From: Streptococcus oralis
Lineage (GTDB): Bacteria > Bacillota > Bacilli > Lactobacillales > Streptococcaceae
Reading direction: 5' to 3'
Assembly: GCF_002386345.1 (NCBI RefSeq)
Contig: NZ_CP023507.1
Span: 1,426,001 to 1,490,000 of the forward strand
DNA: 64,000 nt
Shown here piece after piece: positions 18,547-27,242 of the stretch (positions are counted from its first letter, which is position 1; every line of letters starts with the position of its first letter). The translations under genes and the position numbers were made by a program. Below the pieces are notes generated by a model, which ran no database searches, was not told the origin of the DNA, and worked only from the letters and a program-made list of their open reading frames with translations.

Positions 18547-20442
18547 TTAGGCTTTAACTTCGATGATTGCGTCACCCTTAGCAACTGATCCAGAAGCAAC
18601 TGGATTTACTGAAGCAAAGTCTGCAGTGTTTGTTACGATAACCATAGTTGTGTTATCAAGACCTGCAGCAGCAATCTTAGCTGAGTCAAATGTTCCAAGA
18701 ACATCTCCAGCTTTAACCTTGTCACCTTGGGCAACTTTATGGTTGAAGCCTTCACCGTTCATTGAAACAGTGTCGATACCAACGTGAATTAAGATTTCAG
18801 CACCGTTAGCTGTTCTCAATCCATAAGCATGGCCAGTTGGGAAGACGATTGTTACTTCAGCATCAGCTGGTGCATAAACAACATCTTGGCTAGGTTTCAC
18901 GGCGATACCTTGTCCCATAGCTCCACTTGAGAATACTGGGTCATTCACATTTGAAAGAGCAACAACGTCACCAACGATTGGTGTTTGGATAACACCTTCG
19001 CTAGGTGAAACCACAGTACCAGTTACTGCTTCTTCTGTTAAACGGTCAGTTTCAGCTTCAGAAATTGCTCCTGAAACTTCTTCTACTTCATCTTCGTAAC
19101 CAAACATGTAAGTAAGAGCAAAACCAAGTACAAATGATACAGCTACCATAAGAAGGTATTGTAGAAGTTGTCCGTTACCAATGTAAAGCATTGTACCAGG
19201 GATGACTGTGATACCATTACCAGTACCAGCAAGTCCAAGGATAGATGCCAATCCACCACCGATTGCACCAGCAATCAATGAAAGGAAGAATGGTTTACGG
19301 AAACGCAAGTTAACCCCGAAGATAGCAGGCTCAGTAATACCTAGGAAGGCAGAAAGAGCAGCTGGGAAAGCAAGTGTTTTAAGTTTAGGATTTTTAGTTT
19401 TCACACCAACGGCTACTGTCGCAGCCCCTTGAGCTGTCATCGCTGCAGTGATGATGGCGTTGAATGGGTTAGCATGGTCAGCAGCAAGCAATTGAACTTC
19501 AAGCAAGTTGAAGATGTGATGAACACCTGATACGACGATTAATTGGTGAACTCCACCAATCAAGAAACCACCAAGTCCGAATGGCAAGTTAAGAATAGCT
19601 TTTGTTCCAATGAGGATGTAACTTTCAACAACGTGGAAGACTGGTCCGATAACAAACAATCCAAGGATTGACATTACAAGGAGTGTTACGAACGGTGTTA
19701 CCAAGAGGTCAAGTACATCTGGAACAACTTTACGAACAGCTTTTTCAAATTTAGCTCCGACAACCCCGATGATGAAGGCTGGAAGAACTGAACCTTGCAA
19801 ACCTACAACTGGGATAAATCCGAAGAACTGCATTGCAGTTACTTCACCACCAGAAGCAACAGCCCAGGCATTTGGAAGTGAGTCAGATACGAGCATCATA
19901 CCAAGGACGATACCAACGGCTGGGTTACCACCGAATACGCGGAAGGTTGACCATACAACCAAACCTGGCAAGATGATGAAGGCTGTATCTGTGAGGATTT
20001 GGCTGTAAATGGTAACATCTTCTGGAAGTGTGATTCCAAGAGCGTTCAAGAGACCACGAAGACCCATGAAGAGACCTGTCGCTACGATAACTGGAATGAT
20101 TGGTACAAAGACGTCACCGAAAGTACGGATAGCACGTTGGAACCAGTTTCCTTGTTTAGCAGCTTCTGCTTTCATATCTTCTTTAGAAGATGTTGGTAAA
20201 CCAAGTGCAACCACTTCGTCGTACATCTTGTTTACTGTACCAGTCCCAAAGATGATTTGGTATTGACCTGAGTTAAAGAAAGCACCTTGAACTTTTTCCA
20301 AGTTCTCGATAGCATCTTTGTTAATTTTCGCTTCATCTTTAACCATCACACGGAGGCGAGTCGCACAGTGCGCAACACTGTTAACGTTCTCACGTCCACC
20401 TAAGGCTTCGATGACTTTTTTTGCAATTTCTGTATTGGTCAT
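18547..20442 (-). CDS. scrA: Sucrose-specific PTS enzyme IIBCA
   Basis: A membrane sucrose transporter-phosphotransferase of about 631 aa. Order is EIIB (phospho-cysteine C26 in SVAHCATRLRVMV), a multi-pass EIIC (about 105-450) and EIIA (phospho-histidine H553 in ILIHVGIDTV). It imports sucrose as sucrose-6-phosphate for ScrB. I start at ATG 20440-20442 (MTNTEIAKK); a TTG two codons upstream sits nearer the GGAG and is an alternative. It is transcribed divergently from scrB, and the shared 374-nt region holds operator-like sites for ScrR. Confidence 0.93.
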   Translation of the reverse strand: MTNTEIAKKVIEALGGRENVNSVAHCATRLRVMVKDEAKINKDAIENLEKVQGAFFNSGQYQIIFGTGTVNKMYDEVVALGLPTSSKEDMKAEAAKQGNWFQRAIRTFGDVFVPIIPVIVATGLFMGLRGLLNALGITLPEDVTIYSQILTDTAFIILPGLVVWSTFRVFGGNPAVGIVLGMMLVSDSLPNAWAVASGGEVTAMQFFGFIPVVGLQGSVLPAFIIGVVGAKFEKAVRKVVPDVLDLLVTPFVTLLVMSILGLFVIGPVFHVVESYILIGTKAILNLPFGLGGFLIGGVHQLIVVSGVHHIFNLLEVQLLAADHANPFNAIITAAMTAQGAATVAVGVKTKNPKLKTLAFPAALSAFLGITEPAIFGVNLRFRKPFFLSLIAGAIGGGLASILGLAGTGNGITVIPGTMLYIGNGQLLQYLLMVAVSFVLGFALTYMFGYEDEVEEVSGAISEAETDRLTEEAVTGTVVSPSEGVIQTPIVGDVVALSNVNDPVFSSGAMGQGIAVKPSQDVVYAPADAEVTIVFPTGHAYGLRTANGAEILIHVGIDTVSMNGEGFNHKVAQGDKVKAGDVLGTFDSAKIAAAGLDNTTMVIVTNTADFASVNPVASGSVAKGDAIIEVKA

Positions 20443-20477
20443 TTGCAAAAATCTCCTTATAAAAAAATTTGTTCTTA

Positions 20478-20548
20478 TTTGAAAGCGATTTTACTCGCCC
20501 TACGAGTATTATTTTATCATCTTTCAAAAATATGTCAAGCGTTTTGCA
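20478..20548 (-). promoter_or_regulatory. scrA promoter with operator-like sites
   Basis: Minus strand: consensus -35 TTGACA (20533-20538) and -10 TAAAAT (20511-20516) at 16-bp spacing. A GCAAAACGCTTGACA palindromic stretch overlaps the -35, and a second AAGCGATTTTAC-type half-palindrome (20480-20494) lies just downstream of the -10. Both resemble LacI-family (ScrR or CcpA cre) operators around a central CG. Confidence 0.6.
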
Positions 20549-20718
20549 GAAATTTTTAAACCCTTTCTTTTTTCTCTGATTATTTTTGCTCGTTTTTGAG
20601 GGAAATTCTCTTTTTCCTCAAAAAAATATCTTTATACTTGAGGAATAAAGGTTTTTATTTACATTTTCTTTCATATTTTCGTGAAAATTTGCCAGATTTC
20701 CTTTACTTGATTTTTGGC

Positions 20719-20786
20719 AATCGTTTGACATATTTTTCTCTTTTTTAACATAAAAGGCTTGCTTTTTTTGCCGAAAACGTTTACTA
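20719..20786 (+). promoter_or_regulatory. scrB promoter with operator-like sites
   Basis: Plus strand: -35 TTGACA (20725-20730) with a poor -10 near 20746-20755 (TAACAT / ATAAAA). CAATCGTTTGACA overlaps the -35, and CCGAAAACGTTTACTA (20771-20786) lies downstream. The arrangement mirrors the scrA side. The intervening 20549-20718 is AT-rich without other recognisable signals. Confidence 0.55.
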
Positions 20787-20822
20787 TTAATAATAGAATA
20801 GAACTTATGGAGGAAAGATAAA

Positions 20823-22277
20823 ATGGAATGGACAACTGAGCGTCGTTACAGACGCTACGAAGACTGGACAAATGATGAAGTCAAGCAAATCAAGGAAAAG
20901 ATGGCACAATCTCCTTGGCATACTCGTTACCATGTTGAGCCTAAAATGGGGCTTCTCAATGATCCAAATGGCTTTTCTTATTTTGATGGCAAATGGATTC
21001 TCTTTTACCAAAACTTCCCCTTTGGTGCAGCCCATGGGTTGAAGTCTTGGGTGCAGCTTGAAAGTGATGATTTGGTGCACTTTACAGAAACTGGAGTCAA
21101 AGTTTTGCCAGATACTCCATTTGATAGCCACGGTGCCTACTCTGGTTCTGCCATGCAGTTTGGCGATCAGTTGTTCCTATTCTATACAGGAAATGTCCGT
21201 GATGAAAACTGGATCCGTCACCCATACCAGATTGGCGCTTTGATGGACAAGGATGGCAAGATTACAAAGATTGACAAGATCTTGATTGACCAGCCAGCAG
21301 ACTCTACTGACCACTTCCGTGACCCACAAATTTTCAACTTTAAGGGACAATATTATGCTATCGTCGGTGGACAGGACTTAGAGAAAAAAGGCTTCGTCCG
21401 TCTCTACAAGGCTGTGGACAATGATTACACAAACTGGCAAGCAGTTGGCGACCTTGACTTTGCTAATGACCGCACTGCCTACATGATGGAATGTCCAAAT
21501 CTAGTCTTTGTAGGGGAGCACCCTGTCCTTCTCTACTGTCCACAAGGATTGGATAAGGGTGTTCTAGACTATGATAATATCTATCCAAACATGTACAAAA
21601 TCGGTGCTTCCTTTGATCCTGAAAATGCCGAAATGGTAGATGTGTCTCCATTGCAAAATCTAGACTATGGCTTTGAAGCCTATGCAACTCAAGCATTCAA
21701 CGCTCCAGATGGACGTGCACTAGCAGTAAGTTGGCTTGGGTTACCAGATGTTTCTTACCCATCTGACCGTTTTGACCACCAAGGAACCTTCTCATTGGTC
21801 AAAGAACTCACTATCAAAGATGGCAAACTCTACCAATATCCTGTCGCAGCCGTCAAAGAACTTCGTGCTTCTGAAGAGGTCTTCTCAAATCGTACTCAAA
21901 CCAACAACACCTATGAACTCGAGCTCAACTTGGAGGCCAATAGCCAAAGCGAGATTGTCTTACTTGCTGATAAAGAAGGCAAGGGGCTTTCAATCAACTT
22001 TGACCTTGTCAATGGACAGGTGACAGTGGATCGTAGTCAGGCTGGTGAACAGTACGCCCAAGAATTTGGTACGACTCGTTCTTGCCCTATCGATAACCAA
22101 GCTACTACTGCCACTATCTTCATCGACAAGTCAGTCTTTGAAATTTTCATCAATAAAGGAGAAAAAGTATTTTCTGGTCGTGTCTTCCCACATGCAGACC
22201 AAAATGGTATCCTGATCAAGTCTGGAAACCCAACTGGAACTTACTATGAATTAGATTATGGTCGCAAAACTAACTGA
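20823..22277 (+). CDS. scrB: Sucrose-6-phosphate hydrolase (GH32)
   Basis: This 484-aa cytoplasmic invertase-type enzyme splits sucrose-6-phosphate into glucose-6-phosphate and fructose. GH32 hallmarks are visible: the nucleophile motif NDPNG (46-50, D47), the FRDPQIF transition-state aspartate region, and MECPNL with the acid/base glutamate. A C-terminal beta-sandwich ends the protein. Length is normal for the family. GGAGG precedes the ATG. Its end overlaps the start of scrR by 20 nt, so the two are co-transcribed and probably coupled. Confidence 0.95.
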   Translation: MEWTTERRYRRYEDWTNDEVKQIKEKMAQSPWHTRYHVEPKMGLLNDPNGFSYFDGKWILFYQNFPFGAAHGLKSWVQLESDDLVHFTETGVKVLPDTPFDSHGAYSGSAMQFGDQLFLFYTGNVRDENWIRHPYQIGALMDKDGKITKIDKILIDQPADSTDHFRDPQIFNFKGQYYAIVGGQDLEKKGFVRLYKAVDNDYTNWQAVGDLDFANDRTAYMMECPNLVFVGEHPVLLYCPQGLDKGVLDYDNIYPNMYKIGASFDPENAEMVDVSPLQNLDYGFEAYATQAFNAPDGRALAVSWLGLPDVSYPSDRFDHQGTFSLVKELTIKDGKLYQYPVAAVKELRASEEVFSNRTQTNNTYELELNLEANSQSEIVLLADKEGKGLSINFDLVNGQVTVDRSQAGEQYAQEFGTTRSCPIDNQATTATIFIDKSVFEIFINKGEKVFSGRVFPHADQNGILIKSGNPTGTYYELDYGRKTN

Positions 22278-23223
22278 TGTCGCAAAACTTGCAGGCGTCA
22301 GCCCCACTACCGTCTCACGGGTCATCAATAAAAAGGGTTATCTATCTGAGAAAACCATCCAAAAGGTTAATGAAGCCATGCGAGAATTGGGCTACAAGCC
22401 CAATAATCTGGCTCGAAGTCTCCAAGGAAAATCTGCCAAGTTGATTGGACTTATTTTTCCAAACATCAGTCATGTCTTTTATGCAGAGTTGATTGACAAG
22501 TTGGAACACCAACTCTTCAAAAATGGTTACAAAACCATCATCTGTAACAGCGAACATGACTCTGAAAAAGAACGGGAGTACATTGAAATGCTGGAGGCCA
22601 ACCAGGTCGATGGTATCATTTCTGGAAGTCACAACTTGGGAATCGAAGACTACAATCGTGTGACGGCACCGATTATTTCCTTTGACCGAAACTTGTCTCC
22701 AGACATTCCTGTTGTCTCCTCTGACAACTACGGTGGCGGGGTTCTCGCTGCCCAAACCTTGGTCAAGACAGGTGCCCAGTCTATCATCATGATTACAGGA
22801 AATGACAACTCTAACTCACCGACTGGACTGCGCCATGCTGGCTTTGCCTCTGTTCTCCCGAAAGCGCCTATTATCAATGTTTCGAGCGACTTTTCTCCCA
22901 TCCGAAAAGAAATGGAAATCAAGAATATCTTGACCCATCAGAAACCAGATGCGATTTTTGCTTCGGATGATTTGACAGCTATCCTGGTGATCAAAATCGC
23001 TCAGGAGCTAGGGATCTCTGTTCCTGAAGAGCTCAAGGTCATCGGCTATGATGGGACCTACTTTATCGAGAACTACTATCCTCATTTGACAACGATTAAG
23101 CAACCTATGAAAGAGATTGCCCACCTCACTGTCGATCTTCTCTTGCAGAAGATTGAAGGTAAAGAGGTCGCGACAACTGGTTACTTCTTACCCGTCACCC
23201 TATTACCAGGAAAAAGTATTTAA
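22258..23223 (+). CDS. scrR: Sucrose operon repressor ScrR (LacI family)
   Basis: A 321-aa LacI/GalR-type repressor. The N-terminal helix-turn-helix and hinge (TDVAKLAGVSPTTVSRVI) are followed by a periplasmic-binding-protein-like sugar domain ending near residue 310. By orthology it represses scrA and scrB through the operators between them and is relieved by a sucrose-derived ligand. It starts inside the scrB reading frame, so it depends on scrB transcription. A BOX-type repeat and a bidirectional terminator follow. Confidence 0.93.
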   Translation: MVAKLTDVAKLAGVSPTTVSRVINKKGYLSEKTIQKVNEAMRELGYKPNNLARSLQGKSAKLIGLIFPNISHVFYAELIDKLEHQLFKNGYKTIICNSEHDSEKEREYIEMLEANQVDGIISGSHNLGIEDYNRVTAPIISFDRNLSPDIPVVSSDNYGGGVLAAQTLVKTGAQSIIMITGNDNSNSPTGLRHAGFASVLPKAPIINVSSDFSPIRKEMEIKNILTHQKPDAIFASDDLTAILVIKIAQELGISVPEELKVIGYDGTYFIENYYPHLTTIKQPMKEIAHLTVDLLLQKIEGKEVATTGYFLPVTLLPGKSI

Positions 23224-23336
23224 TACTCTTCGAAAATCTCTTTAAACCATGTCGGCTTCCATCTGCAACCTCAAAACAGTATTTTGAGCAGCCTGCGGCT
23301 AGCTTCCTAGTTTGCTTTTTGATTTTCATTGAGTAT
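23223..23336. repeat. BOX-type repeat element
   Basis: It begins ATACTCTTCGAAAATCTC and ends TTTTCATTGAGTAT, so ATACTC and GAGTAT are terminal inverted repeats. In between are CTGCAACCTCAAAACAGT and GCCTGCGGCTAGCTTCCTAG, which I recognise from the boxB/boxC parts of pneumococcal BOX elements. The boxA part is shortened. These non-autonomous hairpin repeats are typical of S. pneumoniae and close relatives. It lies directly at the scrR stop. Confidence 0.8.
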
Positions 23337-23346
23337 AAACACAAGA

Positions 23347-23374
23347 AAACTCAGACTGATTCGTCTGAGTTTTT
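23347..23374. terminator. Bidirectional terminator between scrR and mvaA
   Basis: A 10-bp perfect stem AAACTCAGAC / GTCTGAGTTT, a 6-nt loop, and T7 on the plus strand (T4 on the minus). Confidence 0.85.
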
Positions 23375-24649
23375 TTATGATCTTAAGTTTTCTAGATAGC
23401 GCTGGGCTGTCTCTAGGTTAAAGGTTTTGTCTGCAATAAGGCGCTCAACGAGGGGAGCAACCTCGGACTCACTAGCACCAGCTAGGAGAGCTAGGGATTT
23501 GGCCTGTAATTTCATGTGGCCTTGCTGGATGCCCGTACTTACCAAGGCTTTGAGAGCCGCAAAGTTTTGGGCAAGACCGATGGACACGATAATCTGAGCT
23601 AATTCCTTAGCTGAAGGATTTCCTAGTAGTTCATGACTGAGGGCTACACGAGGGTTGAGACCAATAGAGCCACCCTTGGTCGCTACCGGCATGGGTAGGG
23701 TCATCTCACCGACCAATTCTTCTCTTTCCATGTCCAGCGTCCATTGACTGAGACCTTGATAGCGTCCATCTCGACTGGCAAAGGCATGAGCCCCAGCTTC
23801 GATAGCACGCCAGTCATTACCCGTGGCTATTAAAATGGCATCGATACCATTAAAAATCCCTTTATTGTGAGTAGCTGCTCGGTAAGGATCTGCCTGCGCA
23901 AACTGGCTAGCCAAAGCTATTTTCTCTGCTATTTCTCTGGCTTCATCCTTTTGTCGGCTCAAGTAGCGAAAGGCGATACGACAGCTTGATGTCACCAGAG
24001 AATCGGTCGCGTAATTGGACAGGATTCCCATGAGACTCTGCCCCTGACTGAGTTCTTCTAAGACCGGCTTCAAGGCTTCTAGCATGGTATTGAGCATATT
24101 GGCTCCCATGGCTTCCTGGGTATCGACATAGAGATAGACAACGAGAAAGTCTGTTTCACCTTTGATCTGCTCTACATGCAAATCACGCGCGCCGCCACCA
24201 CGTTTGACGATAGAAGGATAGGCTTGATTGGCAAGTTCCAAGAGCTCCGCTTTCTTGCTGGCAATCTTCTCTTGCGCTTGTTCAGGATCAGCAACTTGAT
24301 AAAGGGCTACCTGACCGATCATCTGGCGCTCATGTACTTGAGCAGTAAAGCCGCCTGCTCGCTTGATGATTTTGCTGGCATAGCTAGCCGCAGCAACCAC
24401 AGACGGTTCTTCTGTCACATAGGGAACTGTGTAGTCCTGATCGTTCACCAAAATCTCTGGAATGATGGAATAAGGCAGAGAAAAAGTTCCTACCACATTC
24501 TCACTCAGCTGATCTGCAACTGCCAAGCTGATTTGCTCATCCTGCTCAAGACTCGTTTGCTTTTCAGGACTAAGGAGCGCCTGAGCTTTCAGCAACTCCA
24601 GGCGCTCATGGTATGTTTTTTTAGAAAATCCATTCCAACTTAACTTCAT
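23375..24649 (-). CDS. mvaA: Hydroxymethylglutaryl-CoA reductase, degradative/class II type
   Basis: A 424-aa cytoplasmic enzyme that reduces HMG-CoA to mevalonate for isoprenoid synthesis (undecaprenyl carrier, quinone-independent in streptococci). Class II HMG-CoA reductase features are visible: ENVVGTFSLPYSI with the catalytic glutamate, the KRGGGARDL region, THNKGIFNGIDA with the catalytic lysine, and a conserved LSHELLG histidine. Its start codon shares a base with the mvaS stop (TAATG), indicating translational coupling in a two-gene operon. Confidence 0.95.
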   Translation of the reverse strand: MKLSWNGFSKKTYHERLELLKAQALLSPEKQTSLEQDEQISLAVADQLSENVVGTFSLPYSIIPEILVNDQDYTVPYVTEEPSVVAAASYASKIIKRAGGFTAQVHERQMIGQVALYQVADPEQAQEKIASKKAELLELANQAYPSIVKRGGGARDLHVEQIKGETDFLVVYLYVDTQEAMGANMLNTMLEALKPVLEELSQGQSLMGILSNYATDSLVTSSCRIAFRYLSRQKDEAREIAEKIALASQFAQADPYRAATHNKGIFNGIDAILIATGNDWRAIEAGAHAFASRDGRYQGLSQWTLDMEREELVGEMTLPMPVATKGGSIGLNPRVALSHELLGNPSAKELAQIIVSIGLAQNFAALKALVSTGIQQGHMKLQAKSLALLAGASESEVAPLVERLIADKTFNLETAQRYLENLRS

Positions 24650-25821
24650 TATTTTTCAACCTTGCTATAACGGCGTTGGTGGTCGACAATTTCAACCAAG
24701 GCATAGTCTTGATATTCATAGCCTGCAAATTGGGCTGAACCAGATTCATCCAACTGCACCTCTTCGAAGAAGACTTTTTCATAGTCTGCAACGGATAGGG
24801 CTGTACGTTGCTTGAGTTTGCTCAAGCGCTCCTTATCAAGGTAAGCCTCATAGCCTTCGACCAATTCACCACTAAAGAACTCTGAAACCGCTCCACTTCC
24901 ATAACTGTAGAGGGCAATTTTATCTCCAGCCTTCAAAGTCTCTGCATTTTCCAAAAGGGAGAGAAGTCCGAGGAAGAGGGAACCCGTGTAGATATTTCCA
25001 ATCATCTGACTGTAAAGGATGGACTTATCAAAGTTCTCTTGCAAACTATTCTGTTTTTCTTTAGACAAAGTTTTGTCCATCATCTTGCGCAAGCCTTTTA
25101 GGGCCAACTTAGGATAAGGCAAGTGGAAGCAGATAGCCGCAAAGTCATCCATAGTCCAATCATAGCGTTTCTTGTATTCATCCCAAGTCGTTGTCAGGCA
25201 ATCAAGATACTGTTGGGTCGAGTACATGCCGTTTACATAAGGAGTGCTTGAGTAGTTCGGACGCCAGAAATCCATGATGTCTCGCGTTTGAGCAACGTTA
25301 TCATTGTTAAAGGCCATGATGCGCGGATTTTGAGTGATTAGCATCGCCACACTTCCAGCACCCTGGGTTGGCTCACCTGGAGTTCCCACACCATACTTGG
25401 CAATATCACTGGCAATGACCAAAACCTTAGACTCTGGAGAATTTTCCACATGCAATTTAGCATAATGAAGGGCAGCTGTCGCTCCATAGCATGCTTCTTT
25501 AATTTCAAAGCTACGAGCGAAAGGCTGAATACCTAACAAGCCATGAACAAAGACTGCCGCTGCCTTACTCTGGTCAATCCCTGACTCGGTTGCCACGATG
25601 ACCATATCGATTTCTTCTTTTTCTTTATCTGTGAGGATAGAGTTGCTGGCACTAGCAGCCAAGGTAACAATGTCCTCAGTCAGTGATGCAATACTAATTT
25701 CATTTAACAAGAGTCCCTTGCTAAATTTTTCGGGGTCAACTCCCCTCGCTTCTGCTAAGTCTTGTAATTTCAAGACATATTGACTGGTCGCAAAACCAAT
25801 CTTATCAATACCGATTGTCAT
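24649..25821 (-). CDS. mvaS: Hydroxymethylglutaryl-CoA synthase
   Basis: A 390-aa enzyme condensing acetyl-CoA with acetoacetyl-CoA to HMG-CoA, the first committed step of the mevalonate pathway. The catalytic residues are E79, C111 (EACYGATAAL) and H233 (CFHLPYPKL), and a GSGAVSEFFSG signature lies near the C-terminus. The start is ATG 25819-25821 (MTIGIDKIGF) with AGAGG upstream; the longer frame adds 14 non-conserved residues. An extended -10 promoter lies about 45 nt upstream. Confidence 0.95.
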   Translation of the reverse strand: MTIGIDKIGFATSQYVLKLQDLAEARGVDPEKFSKGLLLNEISIASLTEDIVTLAASASNSILTDKEKEEIDMVIVATESGIDQSKAAAVFVHGLLGIQPFARSFEIKEACYGATAALHYAKLHVENSPESKVLVIASDIAKYGVGTPGEPTQGAGSVAMLITQNPRIMAFNNDNVAQTRDIMDFWRPNYSSTPYVNGMYSTQQYLDCLTTTWDEYKKRYDWTMDDFAAICFHLPYPKLALKGLRKMMDKTLSKEKQNSLQENFDKSILYSQMIGNIYTGSLFLGLLSLLENAETLKAGDKIALYSYGSGAVSEFFSGELVEGYEAYLDKERLSKLKQRTALSVADYEKVFFEEVQLDESGSAQFAGYEYQDYALVEIVDHQRRYSKVEK

Positions 25822-25866
25822 ATTTACCTCTGTTTTTTCATTCATTGTAAAAAATCGTTTCATTCT

Positions 25867-25875
25867 ATTTTATCA
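25867..25875 (-). promoter_or_regulatory. Extended -10 promoter of mvaS-mvaA
   Basis: TGATAAAAT on the minus strand (core 25867-25872), between the upstream terminator and the mvaS start. Confidence 0.5.
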
Positions 25876-25899
25876 CAAATAGGGACAAAAGAGAGAAAA

Positions 25900-25926
25900 A
25901 AGACTTGATTCAACAAATCAAGTCTT
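25900..25926 (-). terminator. Terminator of the ThrE-type exporter unit
   Basis: An 11-bp stem AAGACTTGATT / AATCAAGTCTT with a 5-nt loop, followed on the minus strand by T6. Confidence 0.85.
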
Positions 25927-25939
25927 TGCTTTGACTGCA

Positions 25940-26395
25940 TTAGGAAGAGATTCCTCGTTGTTTGCGGATGTAGTAATAAAGCTTTAGAATTACTGTTCCA
26001 CTTGCCATTCCAATAGAAATAACGAGGGCTAACATAACCACCAAAGTCGCGCTGGCAATAGCATGGCTGTAATCTCCTGTCACAAAGAAAGCTGTCGTTC
26101 GATAGGATAAATAACCCGGCACCAAGGGGGCAAGAATGGCCAAGACAAAGACCACCGCTGGTGTCTTATAGACAATACTTAAAATCTGACTGATGCAAGA
26201 GCCAATTACTGCTGCGATAAAGGTCGCAAGAATAACATTGGTTGGTTCTTTGAGCACGAGATAGAGGAGCCAAACGCCCATTCCCAAAACACCACCAGGT
26301 AGGAGCATGGAGCGTTGAACATTCAGTACGATTAGAAAGGTGATAATGGCGAGTAAACTCGCCACTGCTTGCAGCAAAATACTTGTTAGAGTCAT
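25940..26395 (-). CDS. Threonine/serine exporter, small subunit (ThrE C-terminal half, YjjB-like)
   Basis: A 151-aa inner-membrane protein with four to five helices (DUF3815/YjjB type). It corresponds to the second half of a full-length ThrE exporter. It follows the large-subunit gene with one base between, so the pair probably assembles as a split transporter. The family exports threonine and serine in Corynebacterium, while E. coli YjjPB exports succinate, so the substrate here is not fixed. Confidence 0.85.
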   Translation of the reverse strand: MTLTSILLQAVASLLAIITFLIVLNVQRSMLLPGGVLGMGVWLLYLVLKEPTNVILATFIAAVIGSCISQILSIVYKTPAVVFVLAILAPLVPGYLSYRTTAFFVTGDYSHAIASATLVVMLALVISIGMASGTVILKLYYYIRKQRGISS

Positions 26396-26396
26396 C

Positions 26397-27155
26397 TTAT
26401 GTCATCAAAACCAGGGCGACAGAGGTGCCAGCCCCTAAAGCGAGGGTAATGAGCAAAGATTCAAACATCTTGCTCATACCAGAGTTGATATGGTTGGTCA
26501 TGATATCCCGTACCGCATTTGTCAGAGCAATCCCTGGAACAAAGGGCATAACCGCTCCTGCTATAATCAGGTCTGCCGTCGAAGGAAATCCTGTATAGCG
26601 GGCCCAGAACTGGGCGATCAATCCGAAAACAAAGGCACCCGCAAAGGCCGTTACAAAAGGAATGCGGACAAACCTCTCTACGTAGAGAGAGAAGGCAAAT
26701 CCAAATAAAGTCGCAATAGCCGCACCAAAAGCGTCATAAACATTGCCCCCAAACATAATCGAGAAGAAAGGGGCACTGAGGGTCGCTGCTACGGTCACTT
26801 GGAACTTGGTATAAGGAAGGGCTTGATTGCCGATTTCTTTCAGCTTTTTAAAGGCTGTCGAAAGATCAATCTGCCCTCCAACAAGCTCCCGTGATACTTG
26901 GTTGACATCACAGACTTTTTCAATGTTATAAGAGGATGAGGTTACCCGTTTCATCCGAGAAATATTGGTGTTTTCGATAGAAAAGAAAATAGCAGCGGGC
27001 ATGGCAAGAACATTGCAATCCATTATTCCCTGCGAATGGGCAATACGGATCATAGTATCCTCAACCCGATGAATCTCTGAGCCACTTTTCAGGAGAATGG
27101 TTCCTGCTAGCATAATCACATCAATGACGGCATTCAACTCTCTCGATTCGTCCAT
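26397..27155 (-). CDS. Threonine/serine exporter, large subunit (DUF1212, YjjP-like)
   Basis: A 252-aa protein: an N-terminal ~110-residue cytoplasmic domain (GSEIHRVEDTMIRIAHSQG is the DUF1212 signature) followed by about five membrane helices. With the next gene it forms a two-component ThrE-like exporter. It has its own extended -10 promoter and GGAGGAG ribosome binding site. Confidence 0.87.
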   Translation of the reverse strand: MDESRELNAVIDVIMLAGTILLKSGSEIHRVEDTMIRIAHSQGIMDCNVLAMPAAIFFSIENTNISRMKRVTSSSYNIEKVCDVNQVSRELVGGQIDLSTAFKKLKEIGNQALPYTKFQVTVAATLSAPFFSIMFGGNVYDAFGAAIATLFGFAFSLYVERFVRIPFVTAFAGAFVFGLIAQFWARYTGFPSTADLIIAGAVMPFVPGIALTNAVRDIMTNHINSGMSKMFESLLITLALGAGTSVALVLMT

Positions 27156-27182
27156 TTTCTCCTCCTTTTTTCTACTCCCTAT

Positions 27183-27191
27183 ATTTTATCA
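27183..27191 (-). promoter_or_regulatory. Extended -10 promoter of the ThrE-type unit
   Basis: TGATAAAAT on the minus strand (core 27183-27188), 28 nt upstream of the large subunit's start. Confidence 0.5.
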
Positions 27192-27209
27192 CAAAATCTT
27201 GTGAAAAAA

Positions 27210-27239
27210 AATCTTTGTCATGAAATCATGACAAAGATT
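27210..27239 (-). terminator. Terminator of the gmk-to-stkP operon
   Basis: 14-bp perfect arms AATCTTTGTCATGA / TCATGACAAAGATT, followed on the minus strand by T8, directly after the stkP stop. Confidence 0.9.
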
Positions 27240-27242
27240 CGT

